A DNA stretch of 64,000 nt from Homarus americanus (taxonomy: Eukaryota; Arthropoda; Malacostraca; Decapoda; Nephropidae). The notes below the pieces were generated by a model. It made no database searches. It was not told the origin of the DNA and saw nothing but the letters and a program-made list of their open reading frames with translations. Below, piece by piece: positions 1 through 12,717 of this stretch. A program made the translations under genes and the position numbers. The stretch lies in the NCBI RefSeq assembly GCF_018991925.1, contig NW_024736071.1:12140282-12204281 (forward strand), read 5' to 3'. Position 1 is the stretch's first letter; every line of letters starts with the position of its first letter.

Positions 1-612
1 TATCAGTAATAATGATCATAGTTATAATACAATATAACGCAGCACTCATGTCAAAATTCGTCGTTCATTAGGTCAGTTAAACTTGTTCTCGTTCAGTGAG
101 TCAGTGAGTTATTCAGTCAGTCAGATTCATTGTAGCAGCTTGTAACTAAACATACAGGTCAACTATGTGTGACCCTCAAGAAAGGCCTTGTGTTTAGGTT
201 ATGATGTATCACCGCGCTACAACAACTGGGATCTTTTAGCGCGTATTTTATCTCAGTAAACAACACCCACACATTGAGAAACACCCATACCTCAGGTGTT
301 ACACAGGTGTCGTTGGTGATAATAAGAGGCTCTCCATAAGAACACCTGGGGCGCCAGACATGAGCCACACACACTGTAAGTCTCCACAGCTATTCGCACC
401 TGACCTTGTGATTCTGACCTTTAACCGATATCTCCCAAAGACAATGTGAACCTGATGTGAGTTTGAAGGTGATAGCTCACAGCATTAGGTAGCTCGAGCA
501 GAAGGTAATGGAATAACTGAGGCTAAAGGAACAAAAAACGAAAAACTGCACAATATTTTGGAATATTTTGTCGCGTAATTAAGAGAGAAACTTGTATATG
601 AACCTTATTCAC
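1..612. other. Non-repetitive flank, no gene recognised
   Basis: Mixed-composition DNA with a short run of CAGT-like tetramers near 93-125 (tcagtgagtcagtgag). Open frames are short and show no recognisable domain. I see no RNA gene. Confidence 0.5.
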
Positions 613-1410
613 AGAGGGGAGGCGTGGTGGTTGGGGATGAGGGGAGGCGTGGTGGTTGGGGAGGGGAGGCGTGGTGGTTGGGATGAGGGGGGGGGCGTGG
701 TGGTTGGGGGCGAGGTGGGGCGTGGTGGTTGGGGACGAGGGAGTGCGGTGGTTGGGGATGAGGGAGGCGGTGGTTGGGTAAACAGGGTGGCTGGGGATGA
801 GGGGAGGCGTGGTGGTTGGGAATGAGGGGGTGGTGGTTGGGGATGAGGGGAGGCGGTGGTTGGGGGATGAGGGGGGGTGTGGTGGTTGGGGATGGAGGGG
901 AGGCGTGGTGGTTGGGCATGAGGGGAGGCGTGGTGGCTGGGATGAGGGAGGCGTGGTGGTTGGGATGAGGGGGGGCGGGTGGGGATGAGGAGGCGTGGTG
1001 GTTGGGGGATGAGGGGGGGGGGTGTGGGGTGGTTGGGGATGGAGGAGAGGCGTGGTGGCGGGGATGAGGGGAGGCGTGGTGGTTGGGGATGAGGGGAGGC
1101 GGTGGTTGGGATGAGGGGAGGCGTGGTGGTTGGGATGAGGGAGGCGTGGTGGTTGGGGATGAGGGGAGGCGTGGTGGCTGGGATGAGGGAGGCGTGGTGG
1201 CTGGGATGAGGGGAGGCGTGGCGGGTTGGGGATGAGGGAGGCGTGGTGGTTGGGGATGAGGAGAGGCGTGGTGTTGGGGATGAGGGGAGGCGTGGTGGTT
1301 GGGATGAGGGGAGGCGGTGGTTGGGATGAGGGGAGGCGTGGTGGTTGGGATGAGGAGAGGCGTGGTGGTTGGGGATGAGGGAGAGGCGGGGAAGTGCGGG
1401 AAGGCGTGGT
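613..1410. repeat. G-rich minisatellite, about 24-25 bp unit
   Basis: About 30 imperfect copies of a unit containing GAGGCGTGGTGGTTGGG and GATGAGGGG, with the G-rich strand on +. Copies differ by one- or two-base G-run indels, so long proline/histidine-rich frames appear on the minus strand; these are repeat translations. The core GGCGTGGT recurs in the array at 19421-20261. Frequent GGG/GGGG runs suggest G-quadruplex potential. Confidence 0.95.
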
Positions 1411-1724
1411 AATCAAGGGGTGGGTTGCACGGCCACACCTGTCCAGCTGAACAGGAAACACCCAGGTAATTGCGACGTACAATAATTCTGCTCACATTTC
1501 CTCCTCAACAATGTGTTAAGTTACTCTTTATACAGCTTAAGGAGACGACAACGCTTAATGCCTCCACCAACCACAACAAACACTCCGGACTTATATATCC
1601 ATTCCAGTTTTTCCTTTACTCCTATTATATTTATTACTCATTGCATGTTTTCACCATTTCTTATATATTTTTAGTATTCATTCACTAATGTATTAATCTT
1701 TCCACTCCAATGTATTCAACCTTG
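1411..1724. other. Unique spacer, no gene seen
   Basis: AT-rich sequence between two tandem arrays. Nothing recognisable as a gene, RNA or mobile element. Confidence 0.4.
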
Positions 1725-2750
<1,026 letters not shown>

Positions 2751-3190
2751 GTGTGACCCCTGGCTGACCATAACCTCACTCTAGTGTGACCCTGGTACTA
2801 AAGAATGACCCCAACCCCACTAGTGTGACCCCTGGCTAACCATAACCCCACTCTAGTGTGACCTTGGCAATACAGACTGACCCCAACCCCACTCTAGTGT
2901 GACCTTGGCAATACAGACTGACCACAACCCCACTCTAGTATGACCATGGCACTACAGACTGACCAAAACCCCACTATAGCGTGACCCTGACACTACAGGT
3001 TAACCACAACCCCACTCTGATGTGACCCCTGGCTGACCACAACCCAACTCTGATGTGACCCCTGGCTGACCACAACCCCACTCTGGTGTGACCCCTAGCT
3101 GGCCACAACCCCACTCTGGTGTGACCCCTGGCTGGCCACAACCCCACTCTGGTGTGACCCCTGGCTGGCCACAACCCCACTCTGGTGTGA
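2751..3190. repeat. 33-bp minisatellite
   Basis: Tandem unit of the form GTGACCCCTGGCTGACCA followed by a CCCCACTCT stretch. The period is 33 bp in the homogeneous 3' half (for example 3088 to 3121) and the 5' half is more diverged. The period is divisible by 3, which keeps minus-strand frames open (repeated VGLWPARGHTR); I do not read this as a gene. Confidence 0.93.
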
Positions 3191-3438
3191 CTATAACACA
3201 ATATGATCTCAAGAATATCAAAAATATTGTATCTTAAGATGTTACAGAACTAATCGGTAGAAACTAAATAAACAAAACAAACTTTGAAACAAAATAAGAT
3301 AAACCTGAACCTGACACATGTTGACTGAGAGTTAGATATGACTGGCTGGTCACCTGAACACTTCGTTTCATTGAATCTTTCCGAGGAGTTCCATGTTCCA
3401 GAAACCTCCTCTCTCTTCCGTGTTTCCAGATGGATGGA

Positions 3439-3439
<1 letters not shown>

Positions 3440-3476
<37 letters not shown>
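3440..3476. repeat. (CA)n microsatellite
   Basis: Perfect alternating CA run of about 18 units. Confidence 0.97.
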
Positions 3477-3478
<2 letters not shown>

Positions 3479-4433
3479 TATCAGGTCACTATCATTTTAA
3501 CTAATGGTTCCTCGCTTGTTGGGTTTATATCTACCGAAGGCTTACTAAGCACCTCATAGTTACAATTCACACAGTAAGAGTTCGCGTTAATAATCTTAAC
3601 ACTTTACCATCACAGTTTAACTATGCATTCACCTTTAACCAAGATTCTTATCACCCTCACTTATACGAGGTGTTCCTGGTACTACTCTTTATCTTCTGTC
3701 CGAGACAAGTTTGTAAAGCAAGAGAAGACGGGGACGGAGAAGGGGGCCAGGAAGGGGCGGGGAGTCGGGACGGGGAGTCGGGACGGGGAGGAATGGCGAA
3801 GGGGAAGAGGCGGGGAGTGAGCGGTCCGTACAGTATACCGACACATCCACCCTGGCTATATTTATGCCTCCGGGATAGAATTACGAGGCACTTCATCACT
3901 TTTAATGGTCTCATAAATGCAACTCTTAGTTCAGATCTTATAATAAACTAGGAAATCATCTTTGTGGCTGCCGTAGTTAGTGAAAAATCAGCAAATTATG
4001 ATGTATTTCTTATGTTTAACTAAATGTATTATACATGTAATTTGTTTCTGGTTTTAATTCTCTTGGAATATATATCGTGTACCAAGATTTAGCCCGCCGA
4101 CACATTACAGTATACACAAATATATCTAACTGACTAAAAACAAAGTCATAACGATATTATAAATCACGCGGTAAAACGGATGAGTTGACGACTTACGAGC
4201 GACAAGCCATCAGTCGCTGTCGTCTCCGCCTCCGGTAAGTATCTGACATCATCAAGTCATTCCCAGGACTCACAAAACCTTGTCGACGAAGCCCGACGTC
4301 CTCACTAATGTCCTTCTTGTACCGCTACCGCCGGACGCCAGCATAATTTGGTGATTGCTGGACGTCGAGTCTTTCTCTCGTCCCGCCTCTAACGTGTCGC
4401 CCAGGACGGCCAGTTACTTCTTTAACTGGTGGC
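3477..4433. other. Unique region with a short GGGGAC purine patch
   Basis: No gene recognised. 3722-3817 is a small G-rich purine patch (GGGGACGGAG, GGGGAGTCGGGAC repeated). The rest is AT-rich and apparently unique. Confidence 0.4.
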
Positions 4434-4573
4434 TGTCCCTTCCACCCTTCCTCCCCCCCTCCTTTCCTTCTCCCCTCCCTCCCATCTTTCTTTCCATCCT
4501 TATTCCCTCACTTCTTCCCTCCCTCCTTTCTTCCTTCATTCTTTCCCTTCTTCCTTCCATCTTTCCCCCTGTC
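4434..4573. repeat. Pyrimidine tract (CCTTCCTCCC-type)
   Basis: About 140 bp almost entirely of C and T on the + strand, an imperfect CTTCC/CTCCC low-complexity run. Confidence 0.9.
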
Positions 4574-4720
4574 TAGAGTTCACTACATGATAATTATAAA
4601 TAATCACATCATTAAGTTCTCAAATATTTTCAATACAATCGTTTCTCTATTCAGAACAAAAAACATCACAATTTTATTTTTTAACAGGTTTCCTATACAA
4701 GTGTGATGGTATAGACTTAA

Positions 4721-4950
4721 CAGAACACGTATCACTAACACATCAGAACACGTATCACTAACACACCAGAACACGTATCACTAACACACCAGAACACGTA
4801 TCACTAACACACCAGAACACGTATCACTATCAGACCAGAACACGTATCACTAACACACCAGAACACGTATCACTATCAGACCAGAACACGTATCACTAAC
4901 ACACCAGAACACGTATCACTAACACACCAGAACACGTATCACAAACACAC
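4721..4950. repeat. 23-bp minisatellite, 10 copies
   Basis: Ten head-to-tail copies of a 23-bp unit containing CAGAACACGTATCACTA, very homogeneous. Two copies carry TATCAGACC instead of TAACACACC, and the last has ACAAACAC. There is no unique spacer between units, so it is not CRISPR-like. Confidence 0.96.
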
Positions 4951-5118
4951 CGCCTGCGTCACCGTATTAAGAGCGTTTACCAACATTAAATGGCCAGAAC
5001 TGACAGCCCTTCAGGTGTGACGTCCTGAGAGCTACACGTCACAGTCAACACAACAAACACGGTGGATATAACTGTTATTAAACCCATCGACGACTTGTTT
5101 GTTTCCGGTAGATTGAAG

Positions 5119-5460
5119 GCCTGGGGGTGTGTGGGAGGCGTTGGGGTGTGTGGGGGGCGTTGGGGTGTGTGGGGGGGTGTGTGGTACTGTGTGTGTGTGT
5201 GGTACTGTGGGCAGGGTCGTTGGAAGTGGATTGGTCAGAACTATGGGTAGGACTGAGGGTGGTAGAGGTAACTGTAGGTGGGTGGTGGGAGTAACTGTGG
5301 GCGGGGCTGAGGGTGGTGGGGTAACTGTGGGAGGGGCTGAAGGTGGTGGGGTAACTGTGGGAAGGGCTGAAGGTGGTGGGGTAACTGTGGGCGGGGCTGG
5401 TGGTTGTGGAAAGTGACTGTGGGCAGAGCTGAGGGTGGTGAGGGTAACTGTGGGTGGTAC
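5119..5460. repeat. G-rich compound minisatellite (20- and 30-bp units)
   Basis: 5119-5215 holds GTGTGTGGGAGGCGTTGGGG-type units and a short GT run. About 5236-5460 holds roughly seven imperfect copies of a 30-bp unit built on GTGGGCGGGGCTGAGGGTGG. The G-rich strand is +. Long proline-rich minus-strand frames are repeat translations. Confidence 0.92.
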
Positions 5461-6042
5461 ATTAACCCACAACCCCACACACACATACCAACTACCACTG
5501 TTATAACAGGAAAATGGATCATGACCTTCATTACCTCCCATCTCACACTCTGGTGATGTCACTAACAAACCAACTACCCCTCCCAAGATTTGTAATAACC
5601 ACTAATTACAACCACCAGGTCATTGTCAGCCGGATTAGGTCAATTACTCCTCCTAGGGCACTATCTCGTCCCCCCACTCGACCAAAGTACTTGTGGATGA
5701 TCCTGTGATAATATCTCAGACCTCAGACGATCTCTTAATGAGTCTGTCCAATGTTTATTAATGGAGGTGAAGAGAAGGTTGCCAGGGTGAGGGAGACGCT
5801 GAGGACATCACTAACGACGGAGGAGCGACAGAAGGATGGGGGGGAACGGGATTGGGGACAACGTCGGAGCTGAAGGAATGTGTAGTAGATTCGCTAATTA
5901 AAGTGGTTAAGGTGTTAGTCGGTCATTGGAGCGGACAGAAAGAAGGACTGGTCGAGGATTTTCCGATTAAGACGACGCCATTAAAACAAATGAAGGAGAA
6001 AAATACGAGAAGCGAGCCAAGGAGTTGTACTTTATTGTACTA
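5461..6042. other. Unique region, no gene recognised
   Basis: Mixed composition. Short open frames exist on + but I recognise no domain in them. Confidence 0.35.
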
Positions 6043-6545
6043 CTGAGATGGCGGTTATTGTTGACTTAAAGACAGGCAGCCATTGTTGACTGAGAGACTA
6101 AGATGGCGGCTATTGTTGACTTAAAGACAGGCAGCCATTGTTGACTGAGAGACTAAGATGGCGGCTATTGTTGACTTAAAGACAGGCGGCCATTGTTGAC
6201 TAAGAGACTAAGATGGCGGCCATTGTTGACTGAGAGACTAAGATGGCGGCCAGTGTTGACTGAGAGACTAAGATGGCGGCCAGTGTTGACTGAGAGACTA
6301 AGATGGCGGCCATTGTTGACTGAGAGACTAAGATGGCGGCCATTGTTGACTGAGAGACTAAGATGGCGGCCATTGTTGAATGAGAGACTAAATGGCGGCT
6401 ATTGTTGACTTAAAGACTGGCGGCCATTGTTGACTGAGAGACTAAGATGGCAGCTATTGTTGACTTAAAGACAGGCGGCCATTGATGACTGAGAGACTAA
6501 GATGGCGGCCATTGTTGACTGGGAGACCAAGATGGCGACCACTGT
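6043..6545. repeat. 30-bp minisatellite carrying repeated AAGATGGCGGC
   Basis: Unit reads approximately GACTAAGATGGCGGCCATTG followed by TTGACTGAGA, about 30 bp in the central part. A variant with TTAAAGACAGGCGGCC is interleaved at both ends. Exact AAGATGGCGGC occurs nine times: at 6100, 6155, 6210, 6240, 6270, 6300, 6330, 6360 and 6499. AAGATGGCGGC is the well-known binding consensus of YY1 (established knowledge; Pho in flies shares the GCCAT core). Weaker ATGGCG copies continue to about 6642. The open frame across it (LTERLRWRP repeated) follows from the 30-bp period. Confidence 0.95.
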
Positions 6546-7196
6546 TGACTGAGAAACCAAAATGTCAATACTTGTAGACTGAAGAGAAAGACCAAAATGG
6601 CGCTACTTGCAGAATTATAGAAGAAGAACAAGATGGCGAGTGCCACACAACAGCGGCCGCCCACTTACAGGACTGACAGTTCCGCCTCCAAGTTTAATGA
6701 GGGCATTTCCTCTTACACTTCAGCCAGTGAGCACACCACCAGAACCCGCTCACTACCTCCTGTGACCATCCTCAGCCACAAGCACCCACTACACACCGCT
6801 GGTATCTTGTGAGAACTTGTCTACATCCAGCATAACCCAGTCAACAAAGCTGCTTAAACCCCGTCAATGACCGCTAGAACTGAATAGAACCCAGTCAATA
6901 CTCTTCAAACCCCGCCAACATCCACAAGACCTCACTAGAACTACACCACCATCCACCAGAACCCACAAAAACGTCTTGAATACCCACCAAAACTCACGAA
7001 AATCCCTCCAACGTCCACTAGCACCCACTTGAATCTACAAGAACCCCGCCAATTTTAACCCCCACAACTCACTGCAACCCTATCAAGGTCCAGCGGGACA
7101 TGTCAGCACCCCTGGAGAGTCTCATGAGAGCCTCTGAGATGACAGTCATGTTGATGTTATATATAAAAAACGGAACTTTTATGAAGAGGACACAGC
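6546..7196. other. Degenerate repeat remnant, no gene
   Basis: Decaying ATGGCG copies to about 6642, then a CA-rich stretch with loosely repeated AGAACCC / AACCCCGCCAA words. No coding signal. Confidence 0.4.
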
Positions 7197-7204
7197 ATCA
7201 CCCT

Positions 7205-7752
7205 GGCCTAAAGGGCGGGTGAGAGAGGACGATGGAGGGTGAGGAAGATTGAGGGAGAGTAAGGGAGGGTGAGGGAGAAAAAGGGAGGGTGAGGGAGAAA
7301 AAGGGAGGGTGAGGGAGAGTAAGGGAAAGCAGGGGAGGGTGAGAGAGGATGACGGAGGACGATGGAGGGTGAGGAAAATTGAGGGAGAGTAAGGGAGGGT
7401 GAGGGAGAGTAAGGAAAGTGAGGGAGAGCAGGGAGGGAGAGATGACGGAGGACGACGGAGGGTGAGGAAAATTGAGGGAGAGTAAGGGAGGGTGAGGGAG
7501 AAAAAGGGAGGGTGAGGGAGAGTAAGGGAAAGTGAGGGAGAGCAGGGGAGGGTGAGAGAGGATGACGGAGGACGATGGAGGGTGAGGAAAATTGAGGGAG
7601 AGTAAGGGAGGGTGAGGGAGGATGACGCAGGACGATGGAGGGTGAGGAAAAGTGAGGGAGGGTGTAGGAGGATGAAGAAGAATGAGAGAGAGAATGAGGG
7701 AAAGTGAAGGAAGGTGAGAAGTTAAGGAAAGTAAGAGTAACCGAGGGAAGGT
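7205..7752. repeat. Purine minisatellite (GAGGGTGAGGGAGAGTAAGG-type)
   Basis: Almost pure purine on +, made of nested GAGGGAGAGTAAGGGAGGGT units. A longer block containing GATGACGGAGGACGATGGAG recurs about four times, suggesting a higher-order repeat. Confidence 0.92.
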
Positions 7753-7803
7753 GAAGGTTAAGTTTCTGCCTAATTTCTTACTTGTTTTAGAGTTTTATAA
7801 TGA

Positions 7804-7804
<1 letters not shown>

Positions 7805-7841
<37 letters not shown>
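7805..7841. repeat. (TG)n microsatellite
   Basis: Perfect TG run of about 18 units. Confidence 0.97.
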
Positions 7842-7843
<2 letters not shown>

Positions 7844-8056
7844 GGTCCCCCCCCACCGCTAGGCTGACCCACACAGGGGACAACATGCTGGCTAAATAAC
7901 ATTAACTCCGTAATTTATGACATGACGTCTCTTTCAGTTTTAATTGTCTGAAGCGGGATTTGCACAGCGGACATTATTCCCTTCACTACTCTAATATATA
8001 TTCTCCTGGTGTGTCTAGGATGAAAACAGTTTACTGTATGTCTGTCTGTATATCAA

Positions 8057-8105
8057 TGTATGTATGTATGTATGTATGTATGTATGTATGTATGTATGTA
8101 TGTAT
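8057..8105. repeat. (ATGT)n tetranucleotide microsatellite
   Basis: About 12 perfect GTAT/ATGT units. Confidence 0.97.
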
Positions 8106-8224
8106 CGTCTGTTTGACTTTCAGCCTGTCTATCCATTCATCTATTTATCTTGTATTAATAAGTATATATTTGTCTATTTGTCTCTCAAACTACTTTTTCT
8201 ATCGTTCTATATCTCACTAGCCAT

Positions 8225-8367
8225 CAAACTCTCTCACTAACTAACTCACTCACTAACTCACTCATTCACTCTCTTACGGTTTTCTCTCGCTCTCTCTCTC
8301 TCCCTCTTTTTGTCTCCCTCTCTTACTCTCTCACTTCTTACTCTCTCTCCCACTCTCTCTCTCTCTT
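8225..8367. repeat. Imperfect CT-rich microsatellite
   Basis: CACTAACT words grading into CTCTCTCTC runs with interruptions. Confidence 0.88.
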
Positions 8368-9349
8368 TATATACAGTACATGGTTCGACACAATATACGT
8401 CTCTACTCTACAGTGAAAGTCTAATAAAACCTACACAGTAACTCATTCGTCAGTCAAGTGTCATAACTTTTTTTTTTTCTATTCGTCCAATTTTATCAGG
8501 CTTGACTTTTATTTTCATGAGAAGTTTTTTGTTAATTGTTTTCACCTGTCAAATATGAACAGCGTGACGAAGGACAACACAATAACGCCGGACCGGGCCA
8601 CAGCGGCTGGGATTTTGAACACAGAAATATGACCAACACAACACCTTACTACAACTGCTCAATGGCGGCTGGAATTTTACTTTTAATTACTTTTGACTAC
8701 TTATTTTTACTGGTGGTAAGTGAATTTTCTTTTTTTTTTAGTCTGTGTTATAGAGCTTTAATTAATTTATATCTTGGTATTAGTCATTTTTGTATTCACG
8801 TCATGTACTGTATATTGTGATTTTATTTTCTTGTTCCGGTTCCTGGGACTTTTTCCCCCCAAGGTGATAAAATCATATATTGACGAATTAGTTTACCTGC
8901 CGACGGTCATCATACGTGCATGCTGAAGGTAAATAATTACTGTATTAAACATCACTCTTATTGTTTCAAAATTCAAATAAATCATTTAATATCGAGATAA
9001 CTTTTAAGTCGTACAAATTACCGAAACATAAATTTGACTTATGACTAAAGTGAAACATTTTTTTTTACTTTGTTTATTAACTACCGTGTTTATCGAGGAT
9101 CTCTTCGTATGACGTCACGATCATTATGTCAAGTTGAGTGTTGTCTTTCGAGTATAAATTGTTACCTTTTATGGATATTACCAACAATAACACTGATAAA
9201 AAATAACAACTGACCTGACCTTCAACCAAGCAGTTAACTAAAAATGTAATCGAGGTTAAAATGTACATGAATATTGTCGAATGTTATGAAGCGGCAGTAC
9301 ACAGTCAGACAGAGTGAAGTTTATCACGGCTTTATGGTCAAATACACTT

Positions 9350-9350
<1 letters not shown>
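8368..9350. other. Unique AT-rich region, no gene recognised
   Basis: Open frames are short and no domain is recognised. A 94-codon + frame starting near 8536 becomes a hydrophobic low-complexity stretch; I consider it chance. Confidence 0.35.

Positions 9351-9399
<49 letters not shown>
9351..9399. repeat. (GT)n microsatellite
   Basis: Perfect GT run of about 24 units. Confidence 0.97.
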
Positions 9400-9401
<2 letters not shown>

Positions 9402-10416
9402 AGACGGTCGAACAGACAGATGGATGGACAAGAATAACGACAGGTATTCCTTCCATACTCATGACGGGATATAAAATTTAATGGCATTTTAAAATTTTAA
9501 TACACGGAAGACTATAAATTTATTCCGATTAAATTGTTATCATATTTAGACGAAATGAAAAGAAACTCGTATATCGACACTGCCACTTCTCGTTACCAAC
9601 CAACATTTATTTCGTTAACATAGCGAAGTATACCGTTGACAAGAGCGAACACAGCCCAAGCATTCACCTCTCTATATGGCAGTGAACGTGCAGCAGCAGT
9701 TATAACGCTTGCAACTTGCCGGAGCTTCAACACAAAAAAAATAAATGGTATTCCAGCATTCCTTTGATATTGGCAATGCTGAAAACACTCCATATTTTAC
9801 CTTGGCTACACTGAAAACACCCAGTATGTTACCCAGCCTTAACTTTCCGGATATTGGTACACTGAATGTATGTATGTATGAATGTTCCATGCGTACGTTT
9901 AGCTGGACGTATATGAATGCACATAAGTACACTAGAGTAATGATTTTGGATATACTGTGTGTATTTGTGTACAAGTGTGTTTATGGGCGCTTGTGTGTGT
10001 AAGTGTATGTACCTGTATGTACCAGTGTGTGTGTGTATGGACGCTTGTGTATGAGTGTATGCGCGTTATAGTCTGTTTATAGCCGCTTGTGTTTGAGTGT
10101 ATGAACGTGTGTATGTGTAACAAGTTAGCACACACAGCAGGACAGTAATGTACAACACTTCACAATTTAGGTCCACATGGGTCAGGGAGGATGAGGGGGT
10201 GGGGACGTGGTTCCTCCCCAATTAAAAACACTAGTGTCAGAAATTTTCACTCTGTCTCATATAGTACCGTTCACCCTGGCCTCCCTCCACCACACCCACG
10301 AGGACTTATAAGTGATGAAAAAATAGTTTAACATGTGCGATATTTAAATTTTCTGATACACGAACGATTTAATGAAGAAAAATGGATTATCAGCTGATGT
10401 AATAGACGATTAGCGG

Positions 10417-10421
<5 letters not shown>
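9400..10421. other. Unique region with loose GTGTATG words, no gene
   Basis: About 9960-10115 is a degenerate GTGTATG/GCTTGTGT repeat. Elsewhere I see nothing recognisable. Confidence 0.35.

Positions 10422-10481
<60 letters not shown>
10422..10481. repeat. (GA)n microsatellite
   Basis: Perfect GA run of about 30 units. Confidence 0.97.
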
Positions 10482-10485
<4 letters not shown>

Positions 10486-10860
10486 TGATACGTTCAACAC
10501 TTAAATCCTCGTTGCAACATTTACACCATGACACACAAACACACAAAGTTCCTAATAATTCTCAAAGATAAGATCCCTGCGCTAAATACAAAGATATTGA
10601 TGGGCGAAAATATTATTAAAATCATCATAAATAAAGTATGATCTTTTTAAGCATCCGAACACCGTAAACTAAACCGAAGTCAACAAACGAACACTTTACA
10701 AAATCTTCACCATGTTACTTAGATTCTTTCCCCTAGCGAGACGTTACCTGTTGGCTCTTGATGTGAACTGAAAGGAAATATTTATAGAAAATGGTGAAAG
10801 GTGAACTACGGAAAGATCAGCGTGAAATACTTCATGCTCCCGAAATATTTTAACAGCGGC

Positions 10861-10861
<1 letters not shown>

Positions 10862-10898
<37 letters not shown>
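10862..10898. repeat. (AC)n microsatellite
   Basis: Perfect AC run of about 18 units. Confidence 0.97.
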
Positions 10899-10899
<1 letters not shown>

Positions 10900-10979
10900 G
10901 AAGTACTAATAGTTACGTGGAAAGACTCGGTATTTATGGCTATTTTTTCCCAGTTATTTAATTTAGGTTTTATGTTGGT

Positions 10980-11567
10980 GTAGAGAGAGGGGGAGGAGGG
11001 AAGGAAGGAGGGGGAGGGAGGGAGGTAAAGAGGGAGAGAGGGAGGAGGGAGGTAAAGAGGGAGGGAGGGAGGGAGGGTAGTAAGAGGAGAGAGGGAGGGA
11101 GGGAGGGAGGTAAAGAGGGAGAGGGAGGAGGGTAGTAAAGAGGGGAGAGAGGGAGGAGGGTAGTAAAGAGGGAGAGAGGGAGAGAGGGAGGGAGGAGGGA
11201 AGGAGGGAGGGGAGGGAGGGGAGGGAGGAGGGAGGAGGGAGAGAGGGAGGGAAGGAGGAGGGAGGGAAGGAGGGAGGGAGGTAAAGAGGGGAAAGAGGGA
11301 GGGAGGGTAGGAAGAGGGAGAGAGGGAGGGAGGGTAGTAAAGAAGGAGAGAGGAGGGAGGTAGTAAAGAGGGAGGGGGGAAGGAGGGAGGGAGGGAGGGA
11401 AGGAGGGAGGGGAGGGAAGGAGGGAGGGAGGTAAAGAGGGGAGAGAGGGAGGGAGGGAGGGAAGGAGGGAGGGAGGTAAAGAGGAGAGAGGGAGGGAAAA
11501 AGGGTAGTAAAGAGGGAGAGAGGGAGGGAGGGAGGGTAGTAAAGAGGGAGAGAGGGAGGGAGAAGAG
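10980..11567. repeat. Polypurine block I, GGGA/GGTAAAGAGGGAGA minisatellite
   Basis: About 590 bp of near-pure purine on +, built from (GGGA)n, GAGGGAGGTAAAGAGGG and GGTAGTAAAGAGGGAGAG units. The only pyrimidines are the T of GGTAA and GGTAG. Long serine/proline/leucine minus-strand frames (LPPSLPPS) are repeat translations. Confidence 0.96.
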
Positions 11568-11639
11568 CACAACGAATATCAGACATGCAGGGAGACGAAT
11601 AGTGGTTAATAAAAACAAAATGAATAAACAAAGATAAAT

Positions 11640-12361
11640 GGAGGGAAAAAATAATAACGAGGGGGAAGGAAGGACGAGAATAATGAGAATGGGCGGAAAG
11701 ACAAGGAGAAGGAAGAGGACGAGGAGGAGGAGGAAGGGAGAAGACGAAGATAATGGGTCAAGGAAAAAGAAGAAACGGGGGAAGAGGAATAGAGGAAGAA
11801 GAAACAACAGGGTAGCAAACGAGGAGGAGAAGAAGAAGGGGGAAAGAGGAAGGAAGAAAATGAAAGTAATAACAGAAGGGCAAAGAGGGAAAAAGACAAG
11901 AGAATAAGCAACAGAGCAAAAAAGGGAAGAGGTTAAGGAAGAGGATGAAGAAGACGAAAATGACAATAGAGAAAACAAAAACACGATAACGAGGAAGAGG
12001 CAAGAGGAGAAGCAACAGAGAGGGAAAAAGAGAGGGATAGGAGGGAGGGGAGGGAGGGAAGGAAGGGGTAGGGAGGGAGAGAAGGAAGGGGTAGGGGAGG
12101 GAGGGGTAGGGGGAGAGAAGGAAGGGAGGGGTAAGAGGGAGGGGAAGGGAGGGAGGAAGGGGTAGGAGGGGAGAGAAGGAAGGGGTAGGGGAGGGAGAGA
12201 AGGAAGGGAGGGGTAGGAGGGAGGGTGGGAGGGAGGGAGGGAGGAGGAGGGAGGAGGGAGGGGAGGGAGGGAGGGAGGAGGGGTAGGAGGAGGAAGGAGG
12301 GCAGGAGGGGGTAGGGAGGGAGGGAGGGGTAGGAGGGAGGGGAGGGGTAGGAGGGAGGGGG
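11640..12361. repeat. Polypurine block II
   Basis: A second block of about 720 bp, separated from block I by about 70 bp of ordinary sequence. The 5' part is A-rich and irregular (GAAGAGGAGGAAGG words); the 3' part from about 12030 is GGGAGGGAGGGGTAGG-type with frequent GGGG runs. Triplex and quadruplex formation are both plausible (inference). Confidence 0.94.
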
Positions 12362-12553
12362 TATGTCTTCCCGGGATGGGCAGAAACACCTCCACCGCCG
12401 CTAGAATAATTCACTACAGATACATAATACAGAGTGTGGCCGCCCGCTGTCCTCTACACCACCAACACTCAAACTCCCTAAAAAAACAAAACAATAGACT
12501 TTAACTTCCCATTTTAAGAGGAGATTAACTTCGTCATTAATGTAAATAAACAA

Positions 12554-12554
<1 letters not shown>

Positions 12555-12602
<48 letters not shown>
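12555..12602. repeat. (TG)n microsatellite
   Basis: Perfect TG run of about 24 units. Confidence 0.97.
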
Positions 12603-12604
<2 letters not shown>

Positions 12605-12717
12605 GTTTTGGACACTACTTCCGGAACAACAAAACTTGTAACTTGTAATTAATTCCTTCAAGTCAATAGGGTATGATTGGCCATTACCCCAGAAAACATA
12701 TGGGAAATTCATCAACT

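Noticed and set aside
613..1410. Long minus-strand proline/histidine-rich open frames (about 300 codons)
   Set aside because: They are translations of a G-rich minisatellite; overlapping frames are equally open and contain only repeat words.
4721..4950. CRISPR-like regularly spaced repeat
   Set aside because: Units are head-to-tail with no unique spacers, and the context is eukaryotic.
10980..12361. A 500-codon minus-strand serine/proline/leucine-rich frame
   Set aside because: Purine-only DNA has almost no stop codons on the complementary strand; there is no domain, start context or splice signal.
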